A stretch of 64,000 bases of DNA from Flammeovirgaceae bacterium UBA5585. Lineage in GTDB: Bacteria; Bacteroidota; Bacteroidia; Cytophagales; Cyclobacteriaceae. The DNA lies in NCBI GenBank assembly GCA_002425185.1, contig DILT01000008.1, positions 248,001-312,000 on the forward strand, given 5' to 3'. Below are positions 41,455 to 50,222 of the stretch, in pieces (position 1 is the stretch's first letter; every line of letters starts with the position of its first letter). A program made the position numbers and the translations under genes. The notes beneath the pieces were generated by a model. It made no database searches. It was given only the letters and a program-made list of their open reading frames with translations, and was not told the origin of the DNA.

Positions 41455-42421
41455 ATTTCAAAAAGCACGCGACTTCAGCAATAAAATGAATGCTACGTTT
41501 GAATTTCTTAAACAGAACTTCAAACCCTTTTTTAAAAGCCTGCTCTACATAGCCGGGCCGCCTATGCTGGTAGGCAGCGTGTTGGCCGGCAGTCTTTATT
41601 CAGGATATTTTGGCTTTATCGGCAACATGAGTCGTAATCAGGGGAATCCTGATGTTATTACAGACTACCTGGGCTCACCCATGTTATGGGTAGAGATTAC
41701 GTTGGCGGTTTTGCTCATGTTCCTTAGCGGGGTGATGATCGTTGCCGTAGTGTATAACTACATGCTGGAGTACGATGCCCGGAAAAGTAATGACATTGAT
41801 GTAAACACCATATGGGAAAGAGTACGCAACTCGTTGCCCATGTATTTCGGCACTATCTTTCTGTATTGGATATTACTGATTGCTGCATACCTGCTGGTTA
41901 TTCTTGTAATTATTGGTGCCGCAGCCATTTCTCCATGGCTTGCTTTTTTGGGTGGCGTGGCTGTTTTCATCGGCTTTATGTATGCTATTATTTCGCTTTC
42001 CTTACTCTTTATTATAAGAGCTTATGAAAAGATTGGTTTTTTTGAGGCCATGTCCAGGTGCTTTACACTAATTCGCGATAAGTGGTGGAGCACGTTTGGA
42101 TTGCTCGTTATTCTTTCACTGGTTCAAAGTACCCTCTCATCACTCTTTCTCATTCCGTGGTACATTAATTTCTTTGTGAGCATGATGCACTCCATTGATA
42201 GAAATCCGTTTCAGGAACCATCGTTTACACAGGAGCTGATCAACAATATATTTATGACGCTCTACTTCATTGTGAGTTTTTTACTGTATTCTTTACCCTT
42301 GGTCGCCCTTGCCTTTCAATACTTCAACCTGGTAGAATTAAAAGAAGCCAAGGGTTTGCTTTCCCGCATAAACACCATCGGCCAACCGGCAGCGAACAAT
42401 AAAACGGATGAGCAGTATTAA
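41429..42421 (+). CDS. Multi-pass membrane protein of the MoxR cluster
   Basis: This is a 330-residue protein with a short cytoplasmic N-terminus (FTPIEFQKARDFSNKMNATF) and about six membrane helices, somewhat like the membrane domain of GPDPase-type or DUF4013 proteins (FFKSLLYIAGPPMLVGSVLA; YEKIGFFEAMSRCFTLIRDK, then WWSTFGLLV). No catalytic residues are seen. It overlaps spoIIM by 26 nt and the DUF4129 gene by 14 nt, which argues for coupled translation and a shared membrane complex. Confidence 0.8.
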   Translation: MENTFTPIEFQKARDFSNKMNATFEFLKQNFKPFFKSLLYIAGPPMLVGSVLAGSLYSGYFGFIGNMSRNQGNPDVITDYLGSPMLWVEITLAVLLMFLSGVMIVAVVYNYMLEYDARKSNDIDVNTIWERVRNSLPMYFGTIFLYWILLIAAYLLVILVIIGAAAISPWLAFLGGVAVFIGFMYAIISLSLLFIIRAYEKIGFFEAMSRCFTLIRDKWWSTFGLLVILSLVQSTLSSLFLIPWYINFFVSMMHSIDRNPFQEPSFTQELINNIFMTLYFIVSFLLYSLPLVALAFQYFNLVELKEAKGLLSRINTIGQPAANNKTDEQY

Positions 42422-43109
42422 ATTTCTTCTCTTCAGCTTTTTCTTTGCAAGCATTGCCTTTGCCTACGGTCAGGAAATCAAAACCCTTCCGCCCGATAGC
42501 AGTCAGGTTGACATACGAAGTTTTGATCAGGCGAAGCTTGAAAAGCTAAAGGCCGATCCCGAACTGGATTATGGCCGAAGTCCGGCCGCCATTAACCTGT
42601 GGGAGCGCTTTAAAATCTGGCTAAACAACTTGCTGTCCCGGTTTTTAACAGTCGTTGAGAATGCTAATTGGTTCAATGTTTTACTCACCCTTTTGGCGGT
42701 ACTCCTAATCGCGTACGTTATTTTGCGTTTGCTGAAGGTTGACGCGTTTACCATGTTTTACTCCGGAAAACAAACTCCGGTTGCCTATGGCGTACTCGAT
42801 GAAGATATCCATGCGATGGACTTCGAAAAACTCATACGCGAAGCGCTCGGCAAAAAGGAATTCCGGTTAGCGATTCGGTTGTTGTTTTTGCAATCGCTGA
42901 AATTACTGGCCGATAAAAACCACATTCTGTGGCAGCCCGGTAAAACCAATCACGATTACCTGGAAGAGCTAAACGCGAGGGATTTGAAAACCGGATTTAA
43001 TGAATTGAACTTTTATTTTGAATACGCCTGGTATGGTAACTTCACAATAAATGAGTCTCTGTATCAAAAAGTAGACTCAATTTTTAAGCAATGGAGAACT
43101 AATGTATAG
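42408..43109 (+). CDS. DUF4129-domain protein
   Basis: This 233-residue protein has an N-terminal signal-like helix (FLLFSFFFASIAFAYGQEI), a periplasmic linker, a membrane helix (WFNVLLTLLAVLLIAYVILR) and the DUF4129 domain (FEKLIREALGKKEFRLAIRL, then LFLQSLKLLADKNHI and KTNHDYLEEL; FNELNFYFEYAWYGNF). DUF4129 occurs with transglutaminase, MoxR and DUF58 proteins in envelope clusters. It overlaps the preceding gene by 14 nt and is followed 2 nt later by the DUF4350 gene. Confidence 0.88.
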   Translation: MSSIKFLLFSFFFASIAFAYGQEIKTLPPDSSQVDIRSFDQAKLEKLKADPELDYGRSPAAINLWERFKIWLNNLLSRFLTVVENANWFNVLLTLLAVLLIAYVILRLLKVDAFTMFYSGKQTPVAYGVLDEDIHAMDFEKLIREALGKKEFRLAIRLLFLQSLKLLADKNHILWQPGKTNHDYLEELNARDLKTGFNELNFYFEYAWYGNFTINESLYQKVDSIFKQWRTNV

Positions 43110-43111
43110 CC

Positions 43112-44299
43112 TTGCGTAAAGACTGGAAATATATTGCCTACTTATCTGCGGCCTTTGTTTTTTACCTGGCCGTGAAGTTACTGTCGCCACGCAATCTCGA
43201 CTGGACGATTACCTTTCATCATAAAGACAAAAATCCCTTTGGAGCTTATGCGCTTGATCAGCTCATCGGATCCATCATCCCAAAAAATAGTATTCAACAA
43301 AATAACTATACATTGTACGAGTTGTATGACACGCTGGATAAGCCCGCAAATTTTTTATCGCTCTCTTCATCATTTTCTCCGGGTAGAGAAGATTGCGAAG
43401 CCCTGTTGAAAAATATTGAAAAAGGTGGAACCGCCTTTATTGCCGCGGAGTACTTCCGTGGAAGGTTTGCCGATACCCTTTCGCTTCATACATCGGATTA
43501 TTTTTTTGATGGGGGCTTTACAGCTGTATTCAATCGCAACGATTCAACAGGCATACGCTTTAAAAACCCAAGTGTACCTCAGCGGGGGGTCTATTCCTTT
43601 CCACGAAAAAATATTCACAATTACTTTAATGAGGTAGATACTACCCGTACGCAGATTATCGCCACCAATGATCTTGACTTACCCGTATTAATAAAAATTT
43701 CATGGGGAGAGGGCTTTCTCTACCTCAGCTCAACACCGTTGACTTTTACCAATGCTTACCTGCTGTATAATCAAAATGCTGAGTTCGCTTCATTAGCACT
43801 GTCGCACTTGCCTGATCGTACTACCTATTGGACAGAATTTTATCATCTCGGCCGACTGGAGGCACGAACCCCGTTGCGGTTTATTCTCACCAACGAACCC
43901 TTAAGCTGGGCCTATTACATCACCATTCTCAGCATTCTGCTGTTCATGATTTTTGAGGCCAGGCGCAGGCAGCGAATCATTCCCATTGTTAAACCCCTGG
44001 CCAATACCTCCCTTGAATTTGTCCGAACTATCGGCAACCTGTATTACCAGGCGACCGATCATAAAAACATCGCTGAAAAAAGAGTCGCATTTTTAATGGA
44101 ACAACTCCGTTCGAAGTACGGCATCAACGCCCATCAGGTAAATGAGCACACCCTCCTGACAATAGCCAGAAAGACCGGCCATGCAGAGGATAAGGTAAGG
44201 GAGTTGTTTTTATTGATCGGTTTGGTTCAGGGAAAGAATCAGATCACAGAAAGCGAACTCAAATCTTTAAACGAAAAATTAGATCATTTCAACTATTAA
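43112..44299 (+). CDS. DUF4350-domain protein
   Basis: This is 395 residues from a TTG start 2 nt after the DUF4129 stop; no ATG fits the conserved beginning (MRKDWKYIAYLSAAFVFYLA). A membrane anchor leads to a periplasmic DUF4350 domain (NPFGAYALDQLIGSIIPKNS; LEKGGTAFIAAEYF-like segment IEKGGTAFIAAEYF), then a second membrane helix (WAYYITILSILLFMIFEARR) and a cytoplasmic helical tail. The domain resembles the amidotransferase-like part of the VWA protein at 25779-27857. Function unknown. Confidence 0.87.
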   Translation: MRKDWKYIAYLSAAFVFYLAVKLLSPRNLDWTITFHHKDKNPFGAYALDQLIGSIIPKNSIQQNNYTLYELYDTLDKPANFLSLSSSFSPGREDCEALLKNIEKGGTAFIAAEYFRGRFADTLSLHTSDYFFDGGFTAVFNRNDSTGIRFKNPSVPQRGVYSFPRKNIHNYFNEVDTTRTQIIATNDLDLPVLIKISWGEGFLYLSSTPLTFTNAYLLYNQNAEFASLALSHLPDRTTYWTEFYHLGRLEARTPLRFILTNEPLSWAYYITILSILLFMIFEARRRQRIIPIVKPLANTSLEFVRTIGNLYYQATDHKNIAEKRVAFLMEQLRSKYGINAHQVNEHTLLTIARKTGHAEDKVRELFLLIGLVQGKNQITESELKSLNEKLDHFNY

Positions 44300-44321
44300 C
44301 CAACTTGCTAAAACGCTGATT

Positions 44322-45299
44322 ATGGAAGAAAGACTTTTTGAAAACCGGGTTGATTTAACCGCTCTTAACGAAAGTGTGAAAAAGATACGGGAAGAAATTG
44401 GCCACGTTATCGTAGGGCAGCAAGAGATGATTGATTTACTGATCATCTCCATTCTGGCGGATGGACATGTACTCATTGAGGGGGTGCCCGGTGTAGCCAA
44501 AACGTTAACTGCCAAATTATTGTCGCGCGTAATTGATGTGAAGTTTAATCGTATTCAGTTTACACCTGACCTTATGCCCTCGGATGTTATTGGCACTTCC
44601 GTATTTAACATGAAAAATTCTGAGTTTGAGTTTAAGGCAGGCCCTGTCTTTTCAAACATTGTATTGATTGATGAAATCAACCGTGCCCCGGCCAAAACAC
44701 AGGCTGCCTTGTTTGAGGTAATGGAAGAACGCCAGATAACCGCAGACGGAAATACCTACAAAATGGAACATCCCTACATGGTAGTAGCCACGCAAAATCC
44801 TATTGAACATGAAGGAACTTATCGTTTACCCGAAGCACAATTAGATCGATTCTTGTTCAAGATTTTAGTACACTACCCTGATATGGAGCTGGAATTTTCC
44901 ATAATTCAGGGGCATCATCAGCGAAAAGGCCACGCTCCGGTAGAAGACGTAAAGACTGTTTTAAATGCTGAAAAAATTAAACAATACCGCGCTGCCGTTC
45001 AGCAAATACACGTAGAAGAAAACCTGATGCGGTACATTGCGCAGATTATCCATGAAACCCGTAACAATCCTTCGCTTTTTCTGGGCGCTTCACCACGCGC
45101 TTCAGTTGCTTTACTCAACAGCGCCAAGGCCTATGCCGCCATTAATGCCCGCGATTTTGTAACACCGGAAGACGTAAAGTTTGTGGCAGCGCCTGTACTG
45201 CGTCACCGCATCATGCTTACACCCGATAAGGAAATGGAAGGTATTACCACCGATGATATAGTGAAACAAATTGTTGATAAGGTTGAAGTGCCACGCTAG
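44322..45299 (+). CDS. MoxR-family AAA+ ATPase
   Basis: This 325-residue protein has IVGQQEMIDLLIISILADGH, Walker A EGVPGVAKTLTAKLL, RIQFTPDLMPSDVIGTSVFN, Walker B LIDEINRAPAKTQAALFEVM then EERQIT, the sensor TQNPIEHEGTYRLPEAQLDR then FLF, and arginine-finger region ASPRAS. MoxR ATPases are chaperones that act with VWA/DUF58 partners to mature metal- or envelope-associated complexes. It is located directly before DUF58, the standard pairing. Confidence 0.95.
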   Translation: MEERLFENRVDLTALNESVKKIREEIGHVIVGQQEMIDLLIISILADGHVLIEGVPGVAKTLTAKLLSRVIDVKFNRIQFTPDLMPSDVIGTSVFNMKNSEFEFKAGPVFSNIVLIDEINRAPAKTQAALFEVMEERQITADGNTYKMEHPYMVVATQNPIEHEGTYRLPEAQLDRFLFKILVHYPDMELEFSIIQGHHQRKGHAPVEDVKTVLNAEKIKQYRAAVQQIHVEENLMRYIAQIIHETRNNPSLFLGASPRASVALLNSAKAYAAINARDFVTPEDVKFVAAPVLRHRIMLTPDKEMEGITTDDIVKQIVDKVEVPR

Positions 45300-45314
45300 T
45301 TTATTTGTACAGAA

Positions 45315-46646
45315 ATGAGGTTGCTAAAAAGTCTATATATAAACAACCGGCTTTTTCTGGCCATTGTATGCGTGGTGCTTTGCTTCATCCTGAGTTTTAT
45401 AGTGGGCGGCTATACTATTATTCCCAAAATTTTATTCTTTGTACTGCTTGCTTTTATTCTTGCTGATGCGTTACTACTCTTTCGAACACAAAGGGGGTTA
45501 TACGGCTATCGGTTCACACCCGAAAAACTTTCCAACGGAGATGAAAATGAAATCAGCATTTACCTGGAAAATTTCTACCCATTCCATGCTTCGGCAGAAG
45601 TGATTGATGAAATACCCCATCAGTTTCAAAGGCGTGATCTTACTTTCAGGTTACAACTCACGCCCCGTGAAAGCAAAACAATCAGGTATTTGCTCAGGCC
45701 GGTAAAGCGCGGTGAATACTCCTTTGGTGCCGTAAATGTTTTTGTATGTACACCACTGAGTTTACTAAAACGCAGGTTCCGGTTTTCGCATGATGCGCTC
45801 GTGCCCGTGTACCCATCGTACATACAAATGCGCAAGTATGAATTACTGGCTATCTCTAACCGATTGACAGAAACCGGTATTAAAAAAATCAGGCGAATTG
45901 GACAAAACATGGAATTCGAACTGATTAAAGAATACGTTCAGGGCGATGACATCCGTACTATAAACTGGAAGGCAACCGCACGAAAGTCGAACCTGATGGT
46001 AAATCATTATCAGGATGAGCGTTCGCAACAAGTATATTCACTTATCGACAAAAGTCGTGTTATGCAAATGCCTTTTAACGGCTTGAGTTTGATGGATTAT
46101 GCTATCAATGCAAGTTTAGTCATCAGCAACATCGCCATAAAAAAATCTGATAAGGCAGGACTGATCACCTTTCAGGATACTATTGGAACTACCCTGGCCG
46201 CCAGCCGAGGCAACCGCCAGATGGCACAGCTACAGGAAGTACTATACAATCAAAAAACAGGATACCGCGAATCAGATTTTTCAACACTGTATGCACACAT
46301 TCGCAGAAAAATTACACAGCGAAGTTTACTCTTACTATTCACCAACTTTGAATCGTTGTATGGCATGCAGCGTCAGCTACCGTTTCTCAGAAGCCTGGCC
46401 AAACAACATGTGCTGGTTGTCATCTTCTTTGAGAATACAGAATTGACCGACCTGATTCAGAAGCCTGCCGAAAACCTGAAGGAAATTTACCACAAGGCTA
46501 TTGCAGAAAAGTTTGCCTACGATAAAAAACTAATCGCTAAGGAACTTCAAAAAACAGGGATACAAACCATTTTAACCACACCCGAACGCCTTACGGTAAA
46601 TACCATCAATAAATACCTCGAACTAAAGGCCCGGGGTTTGATTTGA
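45315..46646 (+). CDS. DUF58-domain protein (MoxR partner)
   Basis: This 443-residue protein has two N-terminal membrane helices (LFLAIVCVVLCFILSFIVGG, PKILFFVLLAFILADALLLF), a beta-rich linker (about 60-160) and the DUF58 core (EYVQGDDIRTINWKATARKS then NLMVNHYQDERSQQVYSLID). The core is VWA-like but its MIDAS is degraded (LIDKSRVM). DUF58 proteins are probable MoxR substrates or partners. Last gene of the operon, 15 nt after moxR. Confidence 0.93.
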   Translation: MRLLKSLYINNRLFLAIVCVVLCFILSFIVGGYTIIPKILFFVLLAFILADALLLFRTQRGLYGYRFTPEKLSNGDENEISIYLENFYPFHASAEVIDEIPHQFQRRDLTFRLQLTPRESKTIRYLLRPVKRGEYSFGAVNVFVCTPLSLLKRRFRFSHDALVPVYPSYIQMRKYELLAISNRLTETGIKKIRRIGQNMEFELIKEYVQGDDIRTINWKATARKSNLMVNHYQDERSQQVYSLIDKSRVMQMPFNGLSLMDYAINASLVISNIAIKKSDKAGLITFQDTIGTTLAASRGNRQMAQLQEVLYNQKTGYRESDFSTLYAHIRRKITQRSLLLLFTNFESLYGMQRQLPFLRSLAKQHVLVVIFFENTELTDLIQKPAENLKEIYHKAIAEKFAYDKKLIAKELQKTGIQTILTTPERLTVNTINKYLELKARGLI

Positions 46647-46760
46647 TCATTTGTATTTAGAAAGTTTTAGGCCTTTTTTTACCTTCACTAAATCAAATCA
46701 GGAAAGAGGGAAAGGATACTGCCTGTTAACGGTTTGATAAGATCCAATAAACGCATTTAT

Positions 46761-49700
46761 ATGATAAAATTTTACAGCACCACCAGGCTGATAGGCTCGT
46801 TGATTTTACTTTCAATATGCTCCGCGAAAGCTCAAAAGCCAATGGGAATTAAGGTTACCAAACCAACGGTATGTTATGCCCATACGGAAGACAACCCATG
46901 CTATATTCCTCCTCCGGAAGAATATATGAAATGGGCCAATGGTGCCCGAACAAAAACATCTACCATTGAAGTAACCTACAACCCGGGTTTTACACCAGAA
47001 GCCATAGCGGTATTTGATTATGCCATTGGAATATGGGAATCGCTACTATCATCTTCTGTGCCGATTAAAATTGATGCGTATTGGTCATCGCTCGGACCTG
47101 GTGTATTAGGAGGAGCATTATACACTTCTGCATACGCCAACTTTACAGGAGCTCAAAAACTTAACGTGTTTTACCCTGTTGCAATGGCCGAGAAAATAAC
47201 CGGAAGGAATTTAAACGGAAACAATCCTGATATATTTGTTCAATTTAGTAGCAGTGCCAACTGGCATTACAATACTGGAACCCCGCCCCCACCCGGTCAG
47301 TATGACCTGGCAACGGTTGTTCTTCACGAAATAGGACACGGCTTAGGATTCGCGGGAACTTTCACCGTAAATGGTTCCACCGGTGAAGTGGGATTACAGT
47401 CAACAGGGGTGCCAATCATTTATGATGTACCTGTTGAAAACGCAACAGGCACCAATTTAATACAAACTGTTTCATCGCCCTCCCCTGATTTACGGGTACA
47501 ACTTATAAGTGATAACCTTTTCTTTAATTCTGCTACTTCAAACAAGCCAAAACTATATGCCCCTGTAAATTTTAGCGGTGGCTCCAGCATAAGCCACCTG
47601 GATGAAATTACTTTCAACAATACGGCCAGCGCACTCATGACGCCCCAAATTGGCCCACAGGAAAGAATTCATGATCCGGGTATAGCCTGGAATATGTTAA
47701 AGGATATGGGATGGGAAGTGGCCAGGATAGTACATACACCCTTACGCGATAATGAAAATCTGAATGGCCCCTACACCGTTATTACTACCATTCAATCCGA
47801 TAACGGGTACAATCCCGCTTCACTCAAAATGAATTATACGCTGGATGGAACAGCTTTTACAGAAGTTACCATGCAACCTACGGGAACCCCAAATCAATTT
47901 TCGGCAGAAATTCCGGGCACCGGTTTAGCCCGTCAGTATGGATATTTCATTTCCGTTAATGATAACGCAGGCCGCTCCTTTGTTAATCCGGGAAAATTTG
48001 TCCGCAAGCTCCAGCCTGAACTCCAGAACATTTTCATTTTCGAAACCGGACCCGACAACAAGCCTCCGGTTATCACGCATTCACCTAAAGCTTTCTTGCT
48101 TGAATCAGACACCGAACTTGACCTGGAAGCCCGCATCACCGATAACATTGGGATAGCTTCAGCCATAATTGAGTATTCCATCAACGATGTTGCTCAACCG
48201 AACCAAACACTAATTCTTCAAACGCCTGAAGCGGACTCTATTTACCGGAAAGTACTGGCTCTGAGTTCGTTGAATAACGGAGATGTACTGAAGTACCGCA
48301 TTGTTGCCACCGATAATTCATCTAACAATAACATACGAACATCACCTGCTTCGGGGTTTTATACCCTTAATGTAGTAGGGCTTGAACCAACACAGGATTC
48401 GTACGCCAATGATTTTAATACATCTTCCAATGATTTCTTTGGTAACGGTTTCAGCATTATCCAACCGGCTGGCTTTACTAACCCGGCCATTCACTCCGAT
48501 CACCCCTATGCTGAAGGAAATGGTTTCCCTAACAATGAACTCAATTTGATTTACCAGCTAAAAATTCCAATTCGCATCAAGGAAAAAGAAGCAACGCTCG
48601 TTTTTGATGAAATTGTTTTGGTTGAGCCGGGCGAAACAGGAACTGTTTTTGGCAGTGCTGAATTTTGGGATTATGTAATTGTTGAAGGGTCCAAGAACGG
48701 AGGCGTAACCTGGACGCCCGTTGCCGATGGATACGACTCGCGGGCAAATACAGTTTGGCTAACACGTTACAACAGCGCAACCTCCGGCAATAACTCAACA
48801 GCAGTTGGTGACGCAGCGTTATTCCGTACGCGTACCTTAGATCTGCAAAACAAGTTCGATACCGGTGATGAGGTAGTTATACGCTTCAGGCTTTTCAGCG
48901 ATCCTTTCGCGGCCGGGTGGGGATGGGCCATTGATAACCTGAAAATTCAAATTGACGACACTCCTCCATTGGTTCTTCATGATCATATTGATTATTTAAA
49001 AGACAGCGATGACCAATTGGTTATCGTAACAAAAGCCTCTGATGCCAGCGGAATCGAATCATTGAAAATCGAATATAAAATTAACGGTGGTGCAATTAAC
49101 ACCATTGACTTTACTGTTAATCCACCGGCTAGTCAATATCAATTTACACTTAACGGACTGGCTGCCTTATCGGTTGGCAACACGGTGGAATACAGAATCG
49201 CTGCCACCGACAGTGTGGGGAATGAGGGATTTTTCCCGCCATCAGGAAATTTCATCAATGTACCCATTATAAACTTCGGCACACCCCTAACAACCTATGC
49301 TAATAATTTCAATTCAGCAACAAACGATTTTGTGGGCAACTTCTTCTCTATTGCACAGCCAAATTTGTTTGCCGATGGTGCTATTCACTCCGATCATTTC
49401 TATTTAAATGGAATCGGGCTGGACGGAACCTCATCGTTCAAGTATATGCTCACCAAACCCATTACGCTATCATCCGCCAATCCCCTCATGCGGTTTGATG
49501 AAATTGTAATCGTAGAAGGTCATGCTACCAGTGCGATTTTTGGCAATCCAAATTTCAGAGATTATGTTGTTGTTGAAGGATCAAAAGACGGGGGTAACAC
49601 CTGGAACAGATTTCTTGACGGCTACGATATTATTGGTGGGTTATCTTCATGGATAACAGCGTTTAACATCGGATCAAATGCCAATGCAGGAATGTTTCGC

Positions 49701-50117
49701 AACCGCGTTGTTAACATGACCGCGAACGGCACCTTCCAGGCTGGCGATCAGGTGATCATTCGTTTCCGTTTGTTTGCCAACGAAACTATTAATGGCTGGG
49801 GCTGGGCTATCGACAACCTGTACATCCAGGATCCGATTACCGCTGTTGAGCAACTGAATGCCGGTGTTGGCATTTACCCTAACCCGTTAAGTAATCAACT
49901 GTTGACTATCCAAATTGAAAACACCTTGCTCGGTGAAGTGCGCGTTGAAGTGTTGAATATGCAAGGGCAACAGTTACAAACGGCAGTGTTTACCCCTTCG
50001 GCAGAAAAAACGAAACATCAACTCGACTTGTCAGAATTACCTTCGGGCATGTATATCATTACCGTGCAAGGCCGTTCCGGAGAACGGATAACGAAAAAGA
50101 TTATTAAAACACACTAA
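46761..50117 (+). CDS. Large T9SS-exported putative zinc metalloprotease
   Basis: This is 1118 residues from the ATG at 46761, giving a signal peptide (MIKFYSTTRLIGSLILLSIC, then SAKAQ). The zinc-protease motif is VVLHEIGHGLGFAGTF (HExxH, about residue 190); a third ligand is not obvious. After the catalytic part come Ig/fibronectin-like segments (PPVITHSPKAFLLESDTELD and PPLVLHDHIDYLKDSDDQLV) alternating with two copies of a module that share NDFxGNxFSI, AIHSDH and DYVVVEGSKDGGxTW. The final 80 residues are a type A T9SS sorting domain (IYPNPLSNQLLTIQI, LPSGMYIITVQG). It is exported across the outer membrane and probably surface-attached. Confidence 0.9.
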   Translation: MIKFYSTTRLIGSLILLSICSAKAQKPMGIKVTKPTVCYAHTEDNPCYIPPPEEYMKWANGARTKTSTIEVTYNPGFTPEAIAVFDYAIGIWESLLSSSVPIKIDAYWSSLGPGVLGGALYTSAYANFTGAQKLNVFYPVAMAEKITGRNLNGNNPDIFVQFSSSANWHYNTGTPPPPGQYDLATVVLHEIGHGLGFAGTFTVNGSTGEVGLQSTGVPIIYDVPVENATGTNLIQTVSSPSPDLRVQLISDNLFFNSATSNKPKLYAPVNFSGGSSISHLDEITFNNTASALMTPQIGPQERIHDPGIAWNMLKDMGWEVARIVHTPLRDNENLNGPYTVITTIQSDNGYNPASLKMNYTLDGTAFTEVTMQPTGTPNQFSAEIPGTGLARQYGYFISVNDNAGRSFVNPGKFVRKLQPELQNIFIFETGPDNKPPVITHSPKAFLLESDTELDLEARITDNIGIASAIIEYSINDVAQPNQTLILQTPEADSIYRKVLALSSLNNGDVLKYRIVATDNSSNNNIRTSPASGFYTLNVVGLEPTQDSYANDFNTSSNDFFGNGFSIIQPAGFTNPAIHSDHPYAEGNGFPNNELNLIYQLKIPIRIKEKEATLVFDEIVLVEPGETGTVFGSAEFWDYVIVEGSKNGGVTWTPVADGYDSRANTVWLTRYNSATSGNNSTAVGDAALFRTRTLDLQNKFDTGDEVVIRFRLFSDPFAAGWGWAIDNLKIQIDDTPPLVLHDHIDYLKDSDDQLVIVTKASDASGIESLKIEYKINGGAINTIDFTVNPPASQYQFTLNGLAALSVGNTVEYRIAATDSVGNEGFFPPSGNFINVPIINFGTPLTTYANNFNSATNDFVGNFFSIAQPNLFADGAIHSDHFYLNGIGLDGTSSFKYMLTKPITLSSANPLMRFDEIVIVEGHATSAIFGNPNFRDYVVVEGSKDGGNTWNRFLDGYDIIGGLSSWITAFNIGSNANAGMFRNRVVNMTANGTFQAGDQVIIRFRLFANETINGWGWAIDNLYIQDPITAVEQLNAGVGIYPNPLSNQLLTIQIENTLLGEVRVEVLNMQGQQLQTAVFTPSAEKTKHQLDLSELPSGMYIITVQGRSGERITKKIIKTH

Positions 50118-50121
50118 TCCA

Positions 50122-50150
50122 AAACCCTGACAACGCGTCAGGGTTTTTTA
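50122..50150 (+). terminator. Intrinsic terminator of the T9SS protease gene
   Basis: AAAACCCTGAC (50122-50132) pairs perfectly with GTCAGGGTTTT (50138-50148) around a 5-nt loop, with the T-run extending to 50150. Confidence 0.9.
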
Positions 50151-50222
50151 TTTTCCATACCCTTTGCCCGTTGGCGCTTGAGCCTTATTTTTGGCGCAAT
50201 TTATCCATACCCATCCCTTAAC

